A stretch of 64,000 nucleotides of DNA from Mesostigma viride (taxonomy: Eukaryota; Streptophyta; Mesostigmatophyceae; Mesostigmatales; Mesostigmataceae). A model generated the notes under the pieces. That model worked only from the letters and a program-made list of their open reading frames with translations. It did not search any database and was not told where the DNA came from. The stretch spans positions 8,184,741-8,248,740 of the forward strand of contig RPFO01000065.1 in assembly GCA_009746045.1 (NCBI GenBank), read 5' to 3'. How positions within the stretch are numbered: the stretch's first letter is position 1; every line of letters begins with the position of its first letter. The position numbers and the translations under genes are program-made. This document shows positions 1 through 10,740 of the stretch, piece after piece.

Positions 1-767
1 GGTTAGTCCGCAACCTGCAAGGCAACAAGCCCCCCCTTCGGCTCTGTGCTGCAGCAAAGCCTGGACTTGCAATCCATGCCGCACTGCGCCTGACGTTGGA
101 ACGCCATGCGTACAGGAATAGTTGTCTCACTTACTCCCGAAATGAGATCCTGTACTCCATGTGCATGGACGGCTGTGCTCGATGTCAAATGTTGCATGCA
201 TGGATCGACAGCGTGGCTTATTATGGTCAGCAATAACTAAGGCAGTCAGCAATAACTAGCTTGCCATCTGTATTAATTGTAATGAATTGATTAGCACATA
301 GACACTGCGTCGTGATTCAAGTACCAATAAAGGAACCTTCAACCCCGTGGACTTTCCGTGATAGGCTAGGCATGGACATGTGCTACCCTAGATGGGACCG
401 GCTCACGCCCGGGCATGCAGCCTCCTAGCTAGCTGGTTCGTCAACGTAATTAATATGGAGGCAGATGGCTCGCAAGCTATAGGATAGGTGGCAGGTACCG
501 TAGTGGTCAACATCATGCGCTTTGCAACATGCTGAAACTACTTTGCGAATTTACCTCGCAAACTGCTATTGACTAATTAATTAATTAATTAATTAATTAG
601 ACTCGTGCTCCCGTTGGGGAGTCACGGAGCATTATACATAACCCCGATGGATGGATGGATGGGTGCAAACAGTCCTACCGGTCTATATCTACATCAGCTA
701 CCTACTACATCTATCTAACAGCATTCTAACTACAACATTGCATCTATCTAGACAGCCTCACGCTGCC
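1..767. other. Intergenic DNA with two microsatellites
   Basis: I recognise no gene in this stretch. It holds a TTAA-type microsatellite at about 574-599 and a GATG microsatellite at about 646-662. The short open frames here have no recognisable motif. The base composition is more AT-rich than that of the LINE ORF downstream. Confidence 0.6.
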
Positions 768-1137
768 CTAGGGGAGCTGTCTGGCGTGCCTCCCACGGGT
801 TTGGCGTGCCTCACACGCGGGCGCTTCCCCACTGGGGGGGGGCTCGTTGTCCTCTATGACCTGGGCCCACTTGGCCTTGTCCATCATCTTCTTCCAAATC
901 ACGGAGAGGCCTAGGCCCCCCATGTCCTCTACTAGCTGTTTTTTAATTGAAGGTGCGGGCCTTGCGGCGTCTAACATCACTGGGCCCGGCCCACGTCAGG
1001 AGGTGCCGGCCAGGCTGGGCTGGTCGCAGTCCTGCGGGGGGGCCACGTGAGGTGTCTACCTGGTTGGTGCGAGCTAGGTGCCCTACTAGCTGCAGGCGTC
1101 GCTGGTATTGATGGGCTTCCTTTTGCATGGGTCGCAA
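768..1137 (-). pseudogene. LINE C-terminal remnant (minus strand)
   Basis: Two overlapping minus-strand frames (943-1137, then 768-980) together resemble the extreme C-terminus of a non-LTR retrotransposon polyprotein. The frame at 943-1137 carries a VGHLART motif followed by a GRHLLTW motif. The decayed APE-type LINE at about 8580-8710 has the same arrangement (FVGHLARTSQV, then PGRHIIL), so the two are probably relatives. The 768-980 frame continues with a W-x-Q-rich tail as in LINE C-termini. No RT or endonuclease is present, so this is a heavily 5'-truncated relic. The family link was made by eye and rests on about 40 residues. Confidence 0.5.
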
Positions 1138-1286
1138 ATTAGTTCAAATGTTTCCGCGCCACTCCAGCACCGCGCCGCACAGCCCTAAGTCTAGCCAGTG
1201 AACGCGTCGAGCCGCATTTTTCACAATAATATTAAATAAGACAACTATAATTATTTAATGTTCAAGTACGTATATTATACTGATCA

Positions 1287-4082
1287 GTGCTACGGGATAT
1301 ACCCACGTGCCACCCTCTCGACGAACTCGGCCACAAGCTGTTTCTCGTCACCCCCCGGCTCCTCTTAGCGCCGTTGGAGCGGGGCGTGCGTGGCGTACAG
1401 GGTGCGGTCATCGCTCGCTGCCGGCGGTTCCTCCTCGGGGATTGGGAAGGGCTGTGGGCGCTGCAGCCTCCGGCCTCCACCCGGGTGTCGGGGGCCGCCT
1501 CCTTTGCCCGGGTGGAAGCTGACGTCATGCGGTTGGTGAAGGTAGGTGAATTGAGCCGGGCCATGCAAAAGCTTGAACTGAGCGCGTTGGCTCCCTCCAC
1601 TCCCCCGACCCTGCAGGCTTTGCGCGACCTTCACCCCGACGAACCGGCCTTTGCGGTGCCCGCCCCGGCCACCCCCCCGCCCCCGCCTATTGTCCTGGAC
1701 CTGGACATCTTCACGGCTGTGCTCAAGGATCTGCCGAACGCCTCCTCCACCGGCCCCTCAGGCTGGCGCTACGAGCACCTCTCCGTGATGGCGGGCCATG
1801 GCGGGGCGACCGCACTCTTTGAGGCTGCCGCCGACTTGGCCGCGGGGTCCCTGGCCCCCGCGGCGCGCCCTTGGCTGGCTGGGGCACGCCTCATTGCCCT
1901 CCTGAAAGACGACGTCCCCCCGCCTGCTGGCCGCGTTCGTCCCATTGCTTGCGGCGAGGTCCTACGCAAGCTGGTGAGTAAGGTCATTTGTCGCCAAAAG
2001 GCCCCCGAGTTTCGCGCCTACTTCTGCCCCAACCGGAGTGATACTGAGGAGTCCGTCGCGGCCCAGCTTGGCGTCGCCACCAAAGGGGGCAGCGACATCA
2101 TCGTGCACACAGTTCAGGCCTACCTCGAGACGCATCCGACCCATGTGGCGCTGAAGGTGGATTGCCACAATGCGTTCAATGCTGTCACCAAGGCTAGCAT
2201 CTTTGAGGCCGTCGGCGAGGCGTTCCCTGACCTTCTTGCGTGGACAGCAGCCTGCTACGGCGAACCCACTCAACTCTCCTTCCTCATGGAGGATGGGACG
2301 TTCGCCGACATCGCTTCCCGCACGGGAACCCAGCAAGGTGACCCCCTCGGCCCCTTTTACCTGTCTGCCCCGCTGCACAAGGCTCTCCAAGGTGTCCACG
2401 CTGCGCACCCGGATGTCGTGCTCCTCGCCTATATGGACGATATCCATGCCCTTGGCCCGGCCGACGCTGTGGTTGCCGCCCTGGCTGCCCTTGAAGTGGC
2501 CATGGCGGCCATCAACCTTCGGCTCACCCTCCCCAAGTGTGCAGTCTTTTCGCCCCAGGGGGACTGCTCTGGCTTCCCCGCGGCTATCCCGGGGGCATTG
2601 GCGCGGGCGCGTGGTTTCTCGTGCCTGGGCGTCCCTGTGGGTGACCCTGACTACGTCGAAGAGGAGCTCCGGGCCACCGTGGAACAGCGCACCCATGTCC
2701 TCGAGACTTGGGCGCGCCTCAAGGACCCCCAGACCAAAGGGCTCCTCCTGTGGTTTTGCGCCCACCCGCGGGTGGTTCACTGGCTCCGTGGCGCTCCCCC
2801 CCACTTGGTGCGGCTTGCCGCGGAAGGCCATGACGAGCGCATTCAGGCCGCCTTGCAGGTGCTCCTCCCCGGCCCTAGCCTGCCAGCTCACTCCATGCGC
2901 TTGGCCACCCTCCCCTGCCGCATGGGCGGGTGTGGGCTCACCCGCGCCGCCCGCCTCGCCCCCGCCGCCTTCCTTGGCTCTGTTGCTCAGGCCTGGGCGG
3001 AGATCCGCCGGTTGGTCCCCAGCGCCGTCAGCGCCATTCCCGACTTGGTCACCCCATCCCCCTTCCCCTTTGTGCAGGCTGTGCAGGATTCTTACCTCGG
3101 GATCCAGCAGGCTTGCGACCTCGTCCGCCCCGCTCAGGCCGTCCACCGTCGCCTGCCCCGGGGCACGCCCGGCGTGTCCACTGTCGTCAGTCCTAGTGTC
3201 TTCCCTGCCTGCGTTCATGAAAAACAACAAAAGACCTACGCGGGTATACTACACTGTGCCGACTGGATGGGTCTGCATGCGAGCTTGAACGATCAGGGGA
3301 AGGCTTGGCTTCACTCCGTTTCCCTTGAGGGGAGCGTGGGGTCCGCATTCCTGCGCGCCCTCCCCATGAGCCCTTTGTTCACACTGGTTCCGGCCCTTTA
3401 CGCCATCGCTCTCCGCCACCAGCTCTTTGCCCCGCAACCTCTCATCACGGCGGGTGCGTCCTGCGGCAGCTGCGGGCTTGCTCTGGATACTACTGGGACG
3501 CACTACATCGCGTGCATGGGTGGCCAGCAGAACCAGAACTGGTTCCTCTATCTCCATACCGCTCTCCTCCGGGTGGTGTGTGCCATGGTTCGGTCGGTCT
3601 TTCCCCACTCCACCATCAAGTGCGAGGACGCGGATGGGGCCGCCCTCTACTCACCCAACCACCGCCCCGACATTACCGTGCTTGACTACGACGGGCAGGG
3701 TTGCCACCTGCTCATCGATGTCTCCGTGGCTCGGCCGCTTTCCGGTCGCCACATCCTCCGGGCGGCTGTGGATGCCGGCGCTGCTGCCGCTGTGGCTGAG
3801 CGCGACAAGTTTGCCTCCTACGGCAATGTGGGGCCCCACTGGGTCATCCCCTTTGTCCTTGAGGAGTTCGGGGCCATGGGCCCCAAGACAGCGGAGTTTT
3901 TCCACGAGTGCTGCCAGCGCCGTGAAGACCGCCTCGACCTCGAGGGTCAGACCGCCCCGTGGTCGGCCCGCACGTGGTCCTCGTATTGGCGGCAGCGTCT
4001 GTCACTCGCCCTCACTCGCACCGTGGCTGATGTGTTATTCCGCCGCACCCGGGCCGACTTTGTCGCGACCCATGCGGTCTAG
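1287..4082 (+). CDS. R2/NeSL-type LINE ORF: reverse transcriptase plus restriction-like endonuclease
   Basis: This 931-codon open frame encodes a non-LTR retrotransposon polyprotein that would carry out target-primed reverse transcription. The RT domain spans roughly residues 130-430: palm motif A near KVDCHNAFN, then QQGDP (349-353) and the catalytic YMDD (382-385). A zinc knuckle C726-x2-C729-x9-H739-x3-C743 lies near the C-terminus. It is followed by a restriction-like endonuclease with RPD (793-795) and IDVSV (810-814), the PD-(D/E)xK layout of R2, NeSL, CRE and HERO elements. There is no ATG at the left edge: the frame opens after a TGA at 1281-1283, and position 1287 is a GTG. The N-terminal DNA-binding fingers expected for R2-like proteins are missing, so the copy is probably 5'-truncated. 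The remaining frame is intact, which suggests recent insertion. Confidence 0.85.
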   Translation: MLRDIPTCHPLDELGHKLFLVTPRLLLAPLERGVRGVQGAVIARCRRFLLGDWEGLWALQPPASTRVSGAASFARVEADVMRLVKVGELSRAMQKLELSALAPSTPPTLQALRDLHPDEPAFAVPAPATPPPPPIVLDLDIFTAVLKDLPNASSTGPSGWRYEHLSVMAGHGGATALFEAAADLAAGSLAPAARPWLAGARLIALLKDDVPPPAGRVRPIACGEVLRKLVSKVICRQKAPEFRAYFCPNRSDTEESVAAQLGVATKGGSDIIVHTVQAYLETHPTHVALKVDCHNAFNAVTKASIFEAVGEAFPDLLAWTAACYGEPTQLSFLMEDGTFADIASRTGTQQGDPLGPFYLSAPLHKALQGVHAAHPDVVLLAYMDDIHALGPADAVVAALAALEVAMAAINLRLTLPKCAVFSPQGDCSGFPAAIPGALARARGFSCLGVPVGDPDYVEEELRATVEQRTHVLETWARLKDPQTKGLLLWFCAHPRVVHWLRGAPPHLVRLAAEGHDERIQAALQVLLPGPSLPAHSMRLATLPCRMGGCGLTRAARLAPAAFLGSVAQAWAEIRRLVPSAVSAIPDLVTPSPFPFVQAVQDSYLGIQQACDLVRPAQAVHRRLPRGTPGVSTVVSPSVFPACVHEKQQKTYAGILHCADWMGLHASLNDQGKAWLHSVSLEGSVGSAFLRALPMSPLFTLVPALYAIALRHQLFAPQPLITAGASCGSCGLALDTTGTHYIACMGGQQNQNWFLYLHTALLRVVCAMVRSVFPHSTIKCEDADGAALYSPNHRPDITVLDYDGQGCHLLIDVSVARPLSGRHILRAAVDAGAAAAVAERDKFASYGNVGPHWVIPFVLEEFGAMGPKTAEFFHECCQRREDRLDLEGQTAPWSARTWSSYWRQRLSLALTRTVADVLFRRTRADFVATHAV

Positions 4083-4461
4083 ATCCCTTCCAGGCCTGCA
4101 TGGTGGGCCGGCAGCGCTGTTGCTGCGTGTAGTTTTGTGATGTATAGTTAGTTGTACCTTGTGCCGCCATGGCGTGATCCTTGGATGTCTGTGTCAGATT
4201 ACTATTAATTTCTTCCGGGTTATTCTCCTAGTTATCGGGTTTTTCCTTATGTTGCATGCCTATCTCACCTCCGTAATCTATTATCATTCTCAATGAATAT
4301 ATATTAATTAAAAATATAATTACTTATGTACAGCAGACTGAGCAGAGTGACATCACTCAAACCAAAGCAAACGCCCAGCTATAAACCTATATACAGAGCC
4401 ATGTCAAAGCTCTATACTACGAGAAGACCAATGGAAACTCCTAACGGCCAACGGGAGGAAC
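4083..4461. other. Facing 3' ends of two LINE copies
   Basis: No gene is seen here. The stretch holds the presumed 3' untranslated region of the plus-strand LINE and an AT-rich patch near 4295-4325. Beyond that is the presumed 3' end of the minus-strand fragment. I could not place the exact junction or a clear poly(A) tail. Confidence 0.45.
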
Positions 4462-4719
4462 CTAATAGCCCTGCTGCACCGCAAAATCAGCCCGCGTACG
4501 GCGGAGCATGATGTCAGCCATCCAGTCCGAGTCGATCAGCGCCACCGACAAGCGCTGACGCCAATATGACGTCCAGGTCCGCGCCGACCATGGGGCCCGC
4601 TGGCCCCCCAGGTCCAGCCGGTCCTCCCGGAGCCCGCAACACTCCTTGAAGAAGGCGGAGGTCAGGGGCCCCATGGCCCCAAACTCCTCCAGGACAAAGG
4701 GCACCACACAATGGGCACC
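4462..4719 (-). pseudogene. 5'-truncated second copy of the R2/NeSL-type LINE
   Basis: The minus strand encodes about 85 residues that match the C-terminus of the 1287-4082 ORF almost residue for residue. Shared blocks include PFVLEEFGAMGP, REDRLDL, WSARTW, SYWRQRLS and RRTRADF. Homology starts near 4719 and runs to the stop codon at 4462. Everything upstream (RT, zinc knuckle, endonuclease core) is absent, which is the classic result of aborted target-primed reverse transcription. The copies differ at several residues, so they are two insertions of one family and not an inverted duplication. Confidence 0.8.
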
Positions 4720-5329
4720 CATATATATTACCCAATTATACCCGAGCAAGCGGCAGGCTCGCATCCTACGCTTGCAGGACAAAATCAATGCGATGAAAAG
4801 CACTATTCCCCCCGCTTCCCTCCCCTCCGTTCCATCCCCACCCCGGCCACCTCCCGCTGCATGCATCCATCCCCACCCCCCATCGCCGTTCTCCCCTGTT
4901 GGGCCAGCAGGCATCCTTGGCCCACGCGACTTTTAACACACGTACATTGCTAGCACTGATGGCGATCATAGCTACCGGGTAGAGGAGCTCGTCGCCTTTT
5001 GCATAGCCCATTGTGTGTCTTAGAAGTAGCTTATTAGAATGTATTAAAAGCCATATGCCCCTTCTCTGGGATATGTGCTACATTTACTCCCAACACCGGA
5101 GTTATGTTCCTAATAAATTAATTAAAATTAATCGTGTGTCTATTCTACGCGTGCAAGAGCATCGCCGCAAGGTGCCACTTGGCAAGGTGAGCACTGATGA
5201 TTCGCCTGGCGGGTGGCTGGCGGTTTTTACTTCGCTGGTAGTGGTACACCAGGCCAAGGTGGTGTCAGTTGGTCTTTTGTGTTCGCCGCTGGCAGTTGCC
5301 AGCCTCATGCAGCACGCTGAACTTTCTAA
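4720..5329. other. Intergenic DNA between LINE copies
   Basis: I find no gene here with recognisable motifs. The frame at 5013-5378 could include the N-terminal part of the following APE endonuclease, but it shows no diagnostic residues. Confidence 0.4.
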
Positions 5330-7920
5330 CCCCGCGCCTTATGGTAGCACATTTCACCTCCGTCGAGGGGCGGTCTAAACACCACCTCACGGTGGGGGTG
5401 GACTACGCACCCCATAGTGGTCTACCTGAGTTGGAACGCCAGAAGTTCTTCGAGGACTTGCATAGCCTTGAGGGGGCCACCCCGGCCCGCCACTTTTTGG
5501 TTATGCTGCTCGACGCCAATTATGCCACGTACGCTCCCCGTGGGCACTGCTGGCAGTCGCTTTGCGCCTGCTAACACGGCTGCATGCTAACGACAACACT
5601 TCCCTGTTTTCTGCCTTTTTGCGGGATAGCGGGATGGTTGCTGTCAACTGCCACTTCCAACGTCCCTCACAGGTCGACTAATTGGTCACTGTTCGTGGCC
5701 CTAACGGCCGTCAGGCCTGTCTGGACTACGTGGTGGTACGGCAGCCCAGGTGCACCTCGGTTCTGGGCATGCACCCAAGTGTTTGACACACGTACCCGTA
5801 CGGTGTGCTCTGACCACTGGTCAATGGTGCGCGCGACCATTCGGCTCCGGTTCCACGTCGCCGAGCGCCGCGCCCCAGTGGCCCGCCCTGACTGGTCTGC
5901 CCTACGCCCGGTCCGGGGAGATCCTGAGGACTGGACGGATGCCGAGCACGCGCGGAACCGGTGCCGACTGGCGTACCTGTCGGCCCTGGACGCCCGGGCG
6001 GATGTCGACGATCGAGCTGGACAACTTAGGGTGCTCCCAACGCCGCCATTTTTGCGGGCTTTGCGGCCCGTGCCCCGTTGTTGGCGGCCCGGCACCTGTC
6101 GGTCATGCCCCGCCGCCGTCCCGGCCCGCTCTATACCGCCAGGACCCCGCGGTTTTGGCCGCCCGGCACCGCCTCAAGCGTAACCGGGACCCGCTGCAGA
6201 AACCGGTGCTCAAGGCCGCCCTCAATCGTGGAGGCCTACGAGCACGCTCAGGACGCAGAGGCGGCCCAGTGCATCGCAGATGCCAAGGCCTGCCAAGTTC
6301 GCATGCAACCAGGGCAAGGACATGTGGTACCACCTCGACCGGCTCGGCGGCCGGCGGCAGCGCACCCCGGTGGAGCACAGGGGGGCGGCACGGCGCCGGT
6401 AAGGCTGCCTTGACCGCTGGTTGGCCCACAATGTTTCCTTGACAGCTAGGTGCCAGGGGCTCGCGCCCCCCCCCCCCGCCGCTTCACCCCGAGATCGACG
6501 GCCGCCCGTACGTCTCGGGGTCGCCGGACCGCCGCCGCCGCCGGCGCCCGGCCCCCTCCTCGGCCGCGGACTACCAAGTCCCCGCCTTGTGCAAGGCGGG
6601 CTGCCTTAGCACAGGAGGGCTGCCTTAATTGCCACCAACGACGTCGTCCACCCCTTCACTTTGAAGGAATTGGACGGCGCCCTTCAGTGCACTCGCCTGC
6701 GGTACGACGCGGCACGGTGCCGACCACAGTTTCGGCTGAGCTGCTGAAGACCCCTGACCCGGCGGTGAGGGATCTTCTGCTGGCGTTCTGCAATCGTGTC
6801 CTGCTCTCTGACGAGCCCGGTCCTCCGCCTGCTGAGTGGCAGACGGCCATCCGCGTCATGCTGTACAAGAAGGGCTCTGCAGCTGACCCGGCCGGTAACT
6901 ACCGGGGTGTCTGCCTCCAGAGCGCCGCGCTGAAGGTCTTCATGCGCATGATGCTGCACAGGCTCCGCGCCGCGCTGGACCCACACCTGCCTGGGTGAGT
7001 CTCAGATGGGTTTCCGTCGTGGTCGTAACACTGTCATGGCTGTGACAGTTTTTTGTCGCGCGCCGGTTGAAGGATCGAGGAGGTGCGTCGCCTTTGCCCT
7101 GACAGTTTGCCGCTGGTCTTCATTTTTGTTGACTATATATCAAGGCCTTTGACACGGTCCTCTGGGAGGCTCTTTGGGCCATCCTAGCTCTGGATCGGGT
7201 GCCATGCCGCCAGCGTTTATTGCTGCCATTCGTCGACTGTATGAGGGCTCACAGGCAGTAGTGCGGACTGCGGAGGGCAGCACCCCACCATTCCCCCTTC
7301 ACCACGGGGTGTGGCAAGGTTGTGTCCTGTCCCCATACCTGTTCATCATTATTGTCGTGGATCACGTCATGCGCCGGGCACGTGCGCGCTTTACTGCATG
7401 CTATTAAGGGGTTTGAGCCACTGGCTTGGACATCCTTAACGAGCGCGAGCACGGCGGGGTGAAACCTGGCTACCGCCTGGCCGACCTGATTTATGCGGAT
7501 GACACCGCCCTCATCAGTCGCGCGCCCCAGGTGAGCACATTCAGACCTGGCTGCCGGAGTGTCTGGGCCTGGAGGCGAGGGCGGTGGGGAACTGGAGATT
7601 AGTGTCAACTGAGGCGATGGTGATTGGGGCCTCCAGTACACCGCCGCTGCCGCGCCTGCTCGACGGGACGGAGGTCCCGTTCCGCGATCGCTTCAAACTG
7701 TTGGGGAGTTGCATGGCTGACCCTGACACCGCAGACGATGTGGACATCCGCATCGGCCTGCATGGCCTGGGCCAGGCTCCGTTCGCTCAACACCTACTGG
7801 CGCTCGAAGGGCCTGGGCGAGCACCGCAAGCGCATGCCGTCTTCAAGGTCGGACCTCGTCCTCGATCACGGTGCTCACGTATGGCGCCGAGGCGTGGAGA
7901 ATCACACCCACACTGGCAGC

Positions 7921-8461
7921 AGTTAGGTTAATATTGTGCGGAAACCTTTTGCCACTTGGGCTTCTCAGGTTCCGCACAATATTACCAGCGATAACCACTC
8001 GCTGGTAATATTGTGCGGAACCTGAGAAGCCCAAGTGGCAAAAGGTTTCCGCACAATATTAACCTAACTAAAACCTAGCCTCTTGGGGCGAGGACGAATC
8101 ACTAGGCTCGGAACACCTGTATATATGAATATGATCGAATATGAGCATCTCGTTGGTGCAAATATCGATATGAATATGTTCGAATATGAGCATCTCCTTG
8201 GTGCACATATATGATTAGAGCCGGGTGCCAAATCGGAACGAATTATTCCCCCAAATAATCCGCTTCCGAGTGGATTCGAACCTGCGCCCCGCAAGGATCC
8301 AGGTCTTAGTTAGGTTAATATTGTGCGGAAACCTTTTGCCACTTGGGCTTCTCAGGTTGATCCGCACAATATTACCAGCGAGTGGTTATCGCTGCAGTAA
8401 TATTGTGCGGAACCTGAGAAGCCCAAGTGGCAAAAGGTTTCCGCACAATATTAACCTAACT
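7921..8461. mobile_element. 541-bp transposon with ~150-bp self-palindromic inverted ends
   Basis: The element begins AGTTAGGTTAATATTG and ends with its reverse complement. Each end (7921-8069, 149 bp; 8308-8461, 154 bp) is by itself a nearly perfect palindrome with a 7-bp centre: TAACCAC in the left end and GTGGTTA in the right end. The right end is therefore the reverse complement of the left, as long terminal inverted repeats require. The direct repeat GCAGC flanks the element (7916-7920 and 8462-8466). Removing the element and one GCAGC rejoins the LINE frame (LTYGAEAW... into KLDGTVYRML), which confirms both borders. The 238-bp interior has no gene. The superfamily is not assigned. Confidence 0.88.
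8070..8307. repeat. Interior of the 541-bp element: 45-bp tandem repeat and a tRNA-type B box
   Basis: Two copies of a 45-bp unit (GAATATG...GAGCATCTC...TTGGTGCA) lie at about 8123-8212. At 8272-8282 the minus strand reads GGTTCGAATCC, a perfect RNA polymerase III internal B box. A convincing A box in the right place was not found, so a functional tRNA or SINE is not claimed. Confidence 0.5.
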
Positions 8462-9028
8462 GCAGCTAAGCTCGACGGCACGGTTTATAGGATGCTCCGA
8501 CAGGTCCTCAACGTAGGGTTTTCCAAGCGCCCGTCATCAGAGTCTTTGTATCAAGGCATGCCCCGTATTTCGGACGAGATTAGGCAGCGTAGGATAGCAT
8601 TTGTAGGACACCTTGCTCGCACCAGCCAGGTGCTCAGGTCGACACCGCCCTTAATTGGTCTGGCAGGCCCCCAGCGGCTTGGCCTGCCAGGGCGGCATAT
8701 AATTCTGACCTCAGTGGCCTGGCCCCAAGGGCATTCCCAAAAGGGTAGGGAAACATGCCATGAACTACACCCAGATGTTGATGGCCAACCTAGTGGTCCC
8801 AGCCCAGTTTGAACACCGCATCCACTCTCTCTCCCTTCTTTGGACTGCCATGCAGAACAAGACGCGGTGGCAGAAGATATCGTCAAGGCTCACACGCCAG
8901 CCCCTGTGGGCAAGCCACCTCCCCCCATGCAAGAGGAGGAGGCGTTTTGATGAGTAGTGTAGTTAGGATTTTTCTAGACTAGATAGCTTAGAGTTAGGTT
9001 AGTCCGATTTAATGCGGCTCCTTCCACT

Positions 9029-9253
9029 CCACCCATCCATCCAGGAATATGTGCTACAAGGATCCCAACGGAGGCATGTTATAATTCAATTTTTTTTTCA
9101 TGTTACCCAATTGATTTTAATCATATATCACCTATAGCTAGCCACCCATCCATCCAGGAATATGTGCTACAAGGATCCCAACGGAGGCATGTTATAATTC
9201 AATTTTTTTTTCATGTTACCCAATTGATTTTAATCATATATCACCTATAGCTA
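9029..9253. repeat. 113-bp tandem duplication
   Basis: A 113-bp segment starting CCACCCATCCATCCAGG is present twice, head to tail (9029-9141 and 9142-9253), essentially without differences. It is non-coding and lies just left of the gypsy target site. Confidence 0.85.
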
Positions 9254-9306
9254 TGAGGTATTCATTAATTAATAGCGACACGTGGTGGTAGGTACAATTA
9301 GATTAC

Positions 9307-9311
9307 GATAA
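9307..9311. repeat. Target-site duplication GATAA (left copy)
   Basis: GATAA precedes the 5' LTR and is repeated at 56383-56387 directly after the 3' LTR. A 5-bp TSD is standard for Ty3/gypsy integrases. The match across 47 kb shows that the two LTRs belong to one insertion event. Confidence 0.9.
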
Positions 9312-10091
9312 TGTAACAAGCAAAAATGACTTTGTTGTTACATCCTTTGTTTTGTGAATGTTTGGCTTTTATTCGAGGACTTTTGGATCAGTATTGAGAA
9401 AGTTATGAGGTTTCTAAGACGACGGTACTTGGAGCTGATACTTTGTCAACCAACTGATAGGAACCCTCATTGGTCGTGGCCTGATCCACGTAGGGTTGTA
9501 GTTTGTTGGCTGATACTACTGATAGGAGCCCTCATTGGTCGTGGCCTGATCCACGTGGGGTTGTAGTTTGTTAGTTGGTACTATTGAGTCTTAAATGCTC
9601 CTTTGGGACTTCAGTGCTTACGACAGATTTAGGATCTCATGGAAAGATTCTGCCAGGCTGTGTGTGGTGTTGTTCTGCTTTGTGTGACTAGTAGGATGGA
9701 TACGAAGATCTTGTATAGAATTCCATGGTTCTGATTGGTTCTCTTCAGGCTAAGGTTGGAGCAAGTTCGACAAGCACGTCGATATCAAGGACGTGGGGTC
9801 GCCATTGTTGCTACGTTGGTTTTGATTCACCATGGTATAATAAAGCTTGTCTTTGTTGTCCATCATAAGAGCCCCTTGGCTATAGACGTCCTTCAGTTCC
9901 ACAGAGGTCGTCTATACACGAGCTTGTCTTTGTGTCTACAAGGGGTTGTGATTCCCTAAATCACGTGCTGTGGAATTTCCATCTCAACGTTGCTCGGATA
10001 CTTGAAGTTCTGCAACTCAGAAAGCAACCCAGGTAAAAGATCTTTCATATTGGACTGTGGATGATGCTGATGATCATTTTTAGTCGTTACA
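9312..10091 (+). repeat. 5' long terminal repeat of the gypsy element
   Basis: The LTR is 780 bp and bounded by TGTAAC/GTTACA. Compared by eye with the 3' LTR it shows three transitions and three small indels (TAG, T, A), so the two are about 99% identical. It contains a tandem-like repeat of a block starting CCTCATTGGTCGTGG at about 9463 and 9530. Promoter elements were not pinned down. Confidence 0.93.
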
Positions 10092-10092
10092 T

Positions 10093-10103
10093 TGGTATCG
10101 GAG
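10093..10103 (+). promoter_or_regulatory. Primer-binding site (initiator Met tRNA type)
   Basis: TGGTATCGGAG lies one base after the 5' LTR. It differs by one base from the TGGTATCAGAG typical of plant retrotransposons primed by the initiator methionine tRNA. This is where minus-strand DNA synthesis would start. Confidence 0.75.
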
Positions 10104-10740
10104 GATCTCTACTTTGGTGTTTCTCTTGAAGTCGCAACCTTCCGGGTAGTACAACGTTGATCAGATGTCTGTCATCCGAGAAGATTCATAGAGTTGCGGA
10201 AAACTTACGGTGTTACAGACTGAGACACATCCTGATGTGACTGTCTTGCTCTGTAACACTAGAAGTCAGCCGTAACCGTTGTCTCTACTAGGCAGACGAT
10301 CGCGACTCCATGTGGAAGTATGAGTAGTTCGAAGACACAATCACCTTTACCCCCTACTAATCAAGGTCAAGCGATCCGTCATCATCTCTGGAACCCATTG
10401 CTAGGGAAGGTGCTGAGACAACTACTCGTACTCCACGGCGTCAACTTGATTTCAACCGTACTTCTATGTCTGAAGTGAGGCGGCCCTCGTTGTCCATAGG
10501 GCCCAAGTTTTCCGTCATTGCATCTGGTCTCCAACCAGGCGAGCCATCGCTGACAGGCGTGGGTCGAGGAGCGTCACTGTCGCCCAGGATTCCAAGCGCG
10601 CGAACGAGTCCTGTGCGAGTGCATCATCTTCATTTCTTTTCCCGCTAAATACCACGCCTGGAAGAGACGGGACCAGACTTGCAGCGGATCGCCTCTCAGC
10701 AGCTAAAATCAGATTATTACACGATGAACAACACGCAGCG
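10104..10740 (+). other. Gypsy 5' leader
   Basis: The roughly 640 bases between the primer-binding site and the first gag ATG hold no gene I can support. Short open frames here have no motif. A packaging signal would be expected in this region but cannot be recognised from sequence alone. Confidence 0.5.

Larger units (their letters stand above)
5330..8957 (+). pseudogene. Decayed APE-type LINE (endonuclease, reverse transcriptase, C-terminal domain)
   Basis: Pieces of an L1/RTE-style polyprotein lie in order but in shifting frames. The apurinic-like endonuclease appears at about 5340-5860, with a VDYAPH block, an RQKFFEDL block, an LLDAN block and a CSDHWSMV block carrying the catalytic SDH. 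The RT begins near 6640; the palm motif KAFDTVLW is at about 7130-7166, the QGCVLSPYLF block at about 7315-7345, and the catalytic YADD at 7492-7503. Next comes the LTYGAEAW block near 7870, and after the 541-bp insertion the C-terminal VGHLART block near 8600. At least six frameshifts or stops separate these pieces, so the copy is dead. The insertion at 7921-8461 sits exactly between two parts of one codon run. Confidence 0.8.

Noticed and set aside
1962-3230. 422-codon minus-strand frame and 372-codon plus-strand frame at 2170-3288
   Set aside because: Both are shadows of the GC-rich LINE ORF, whose own frame carries all RT and endonuclease motifs.
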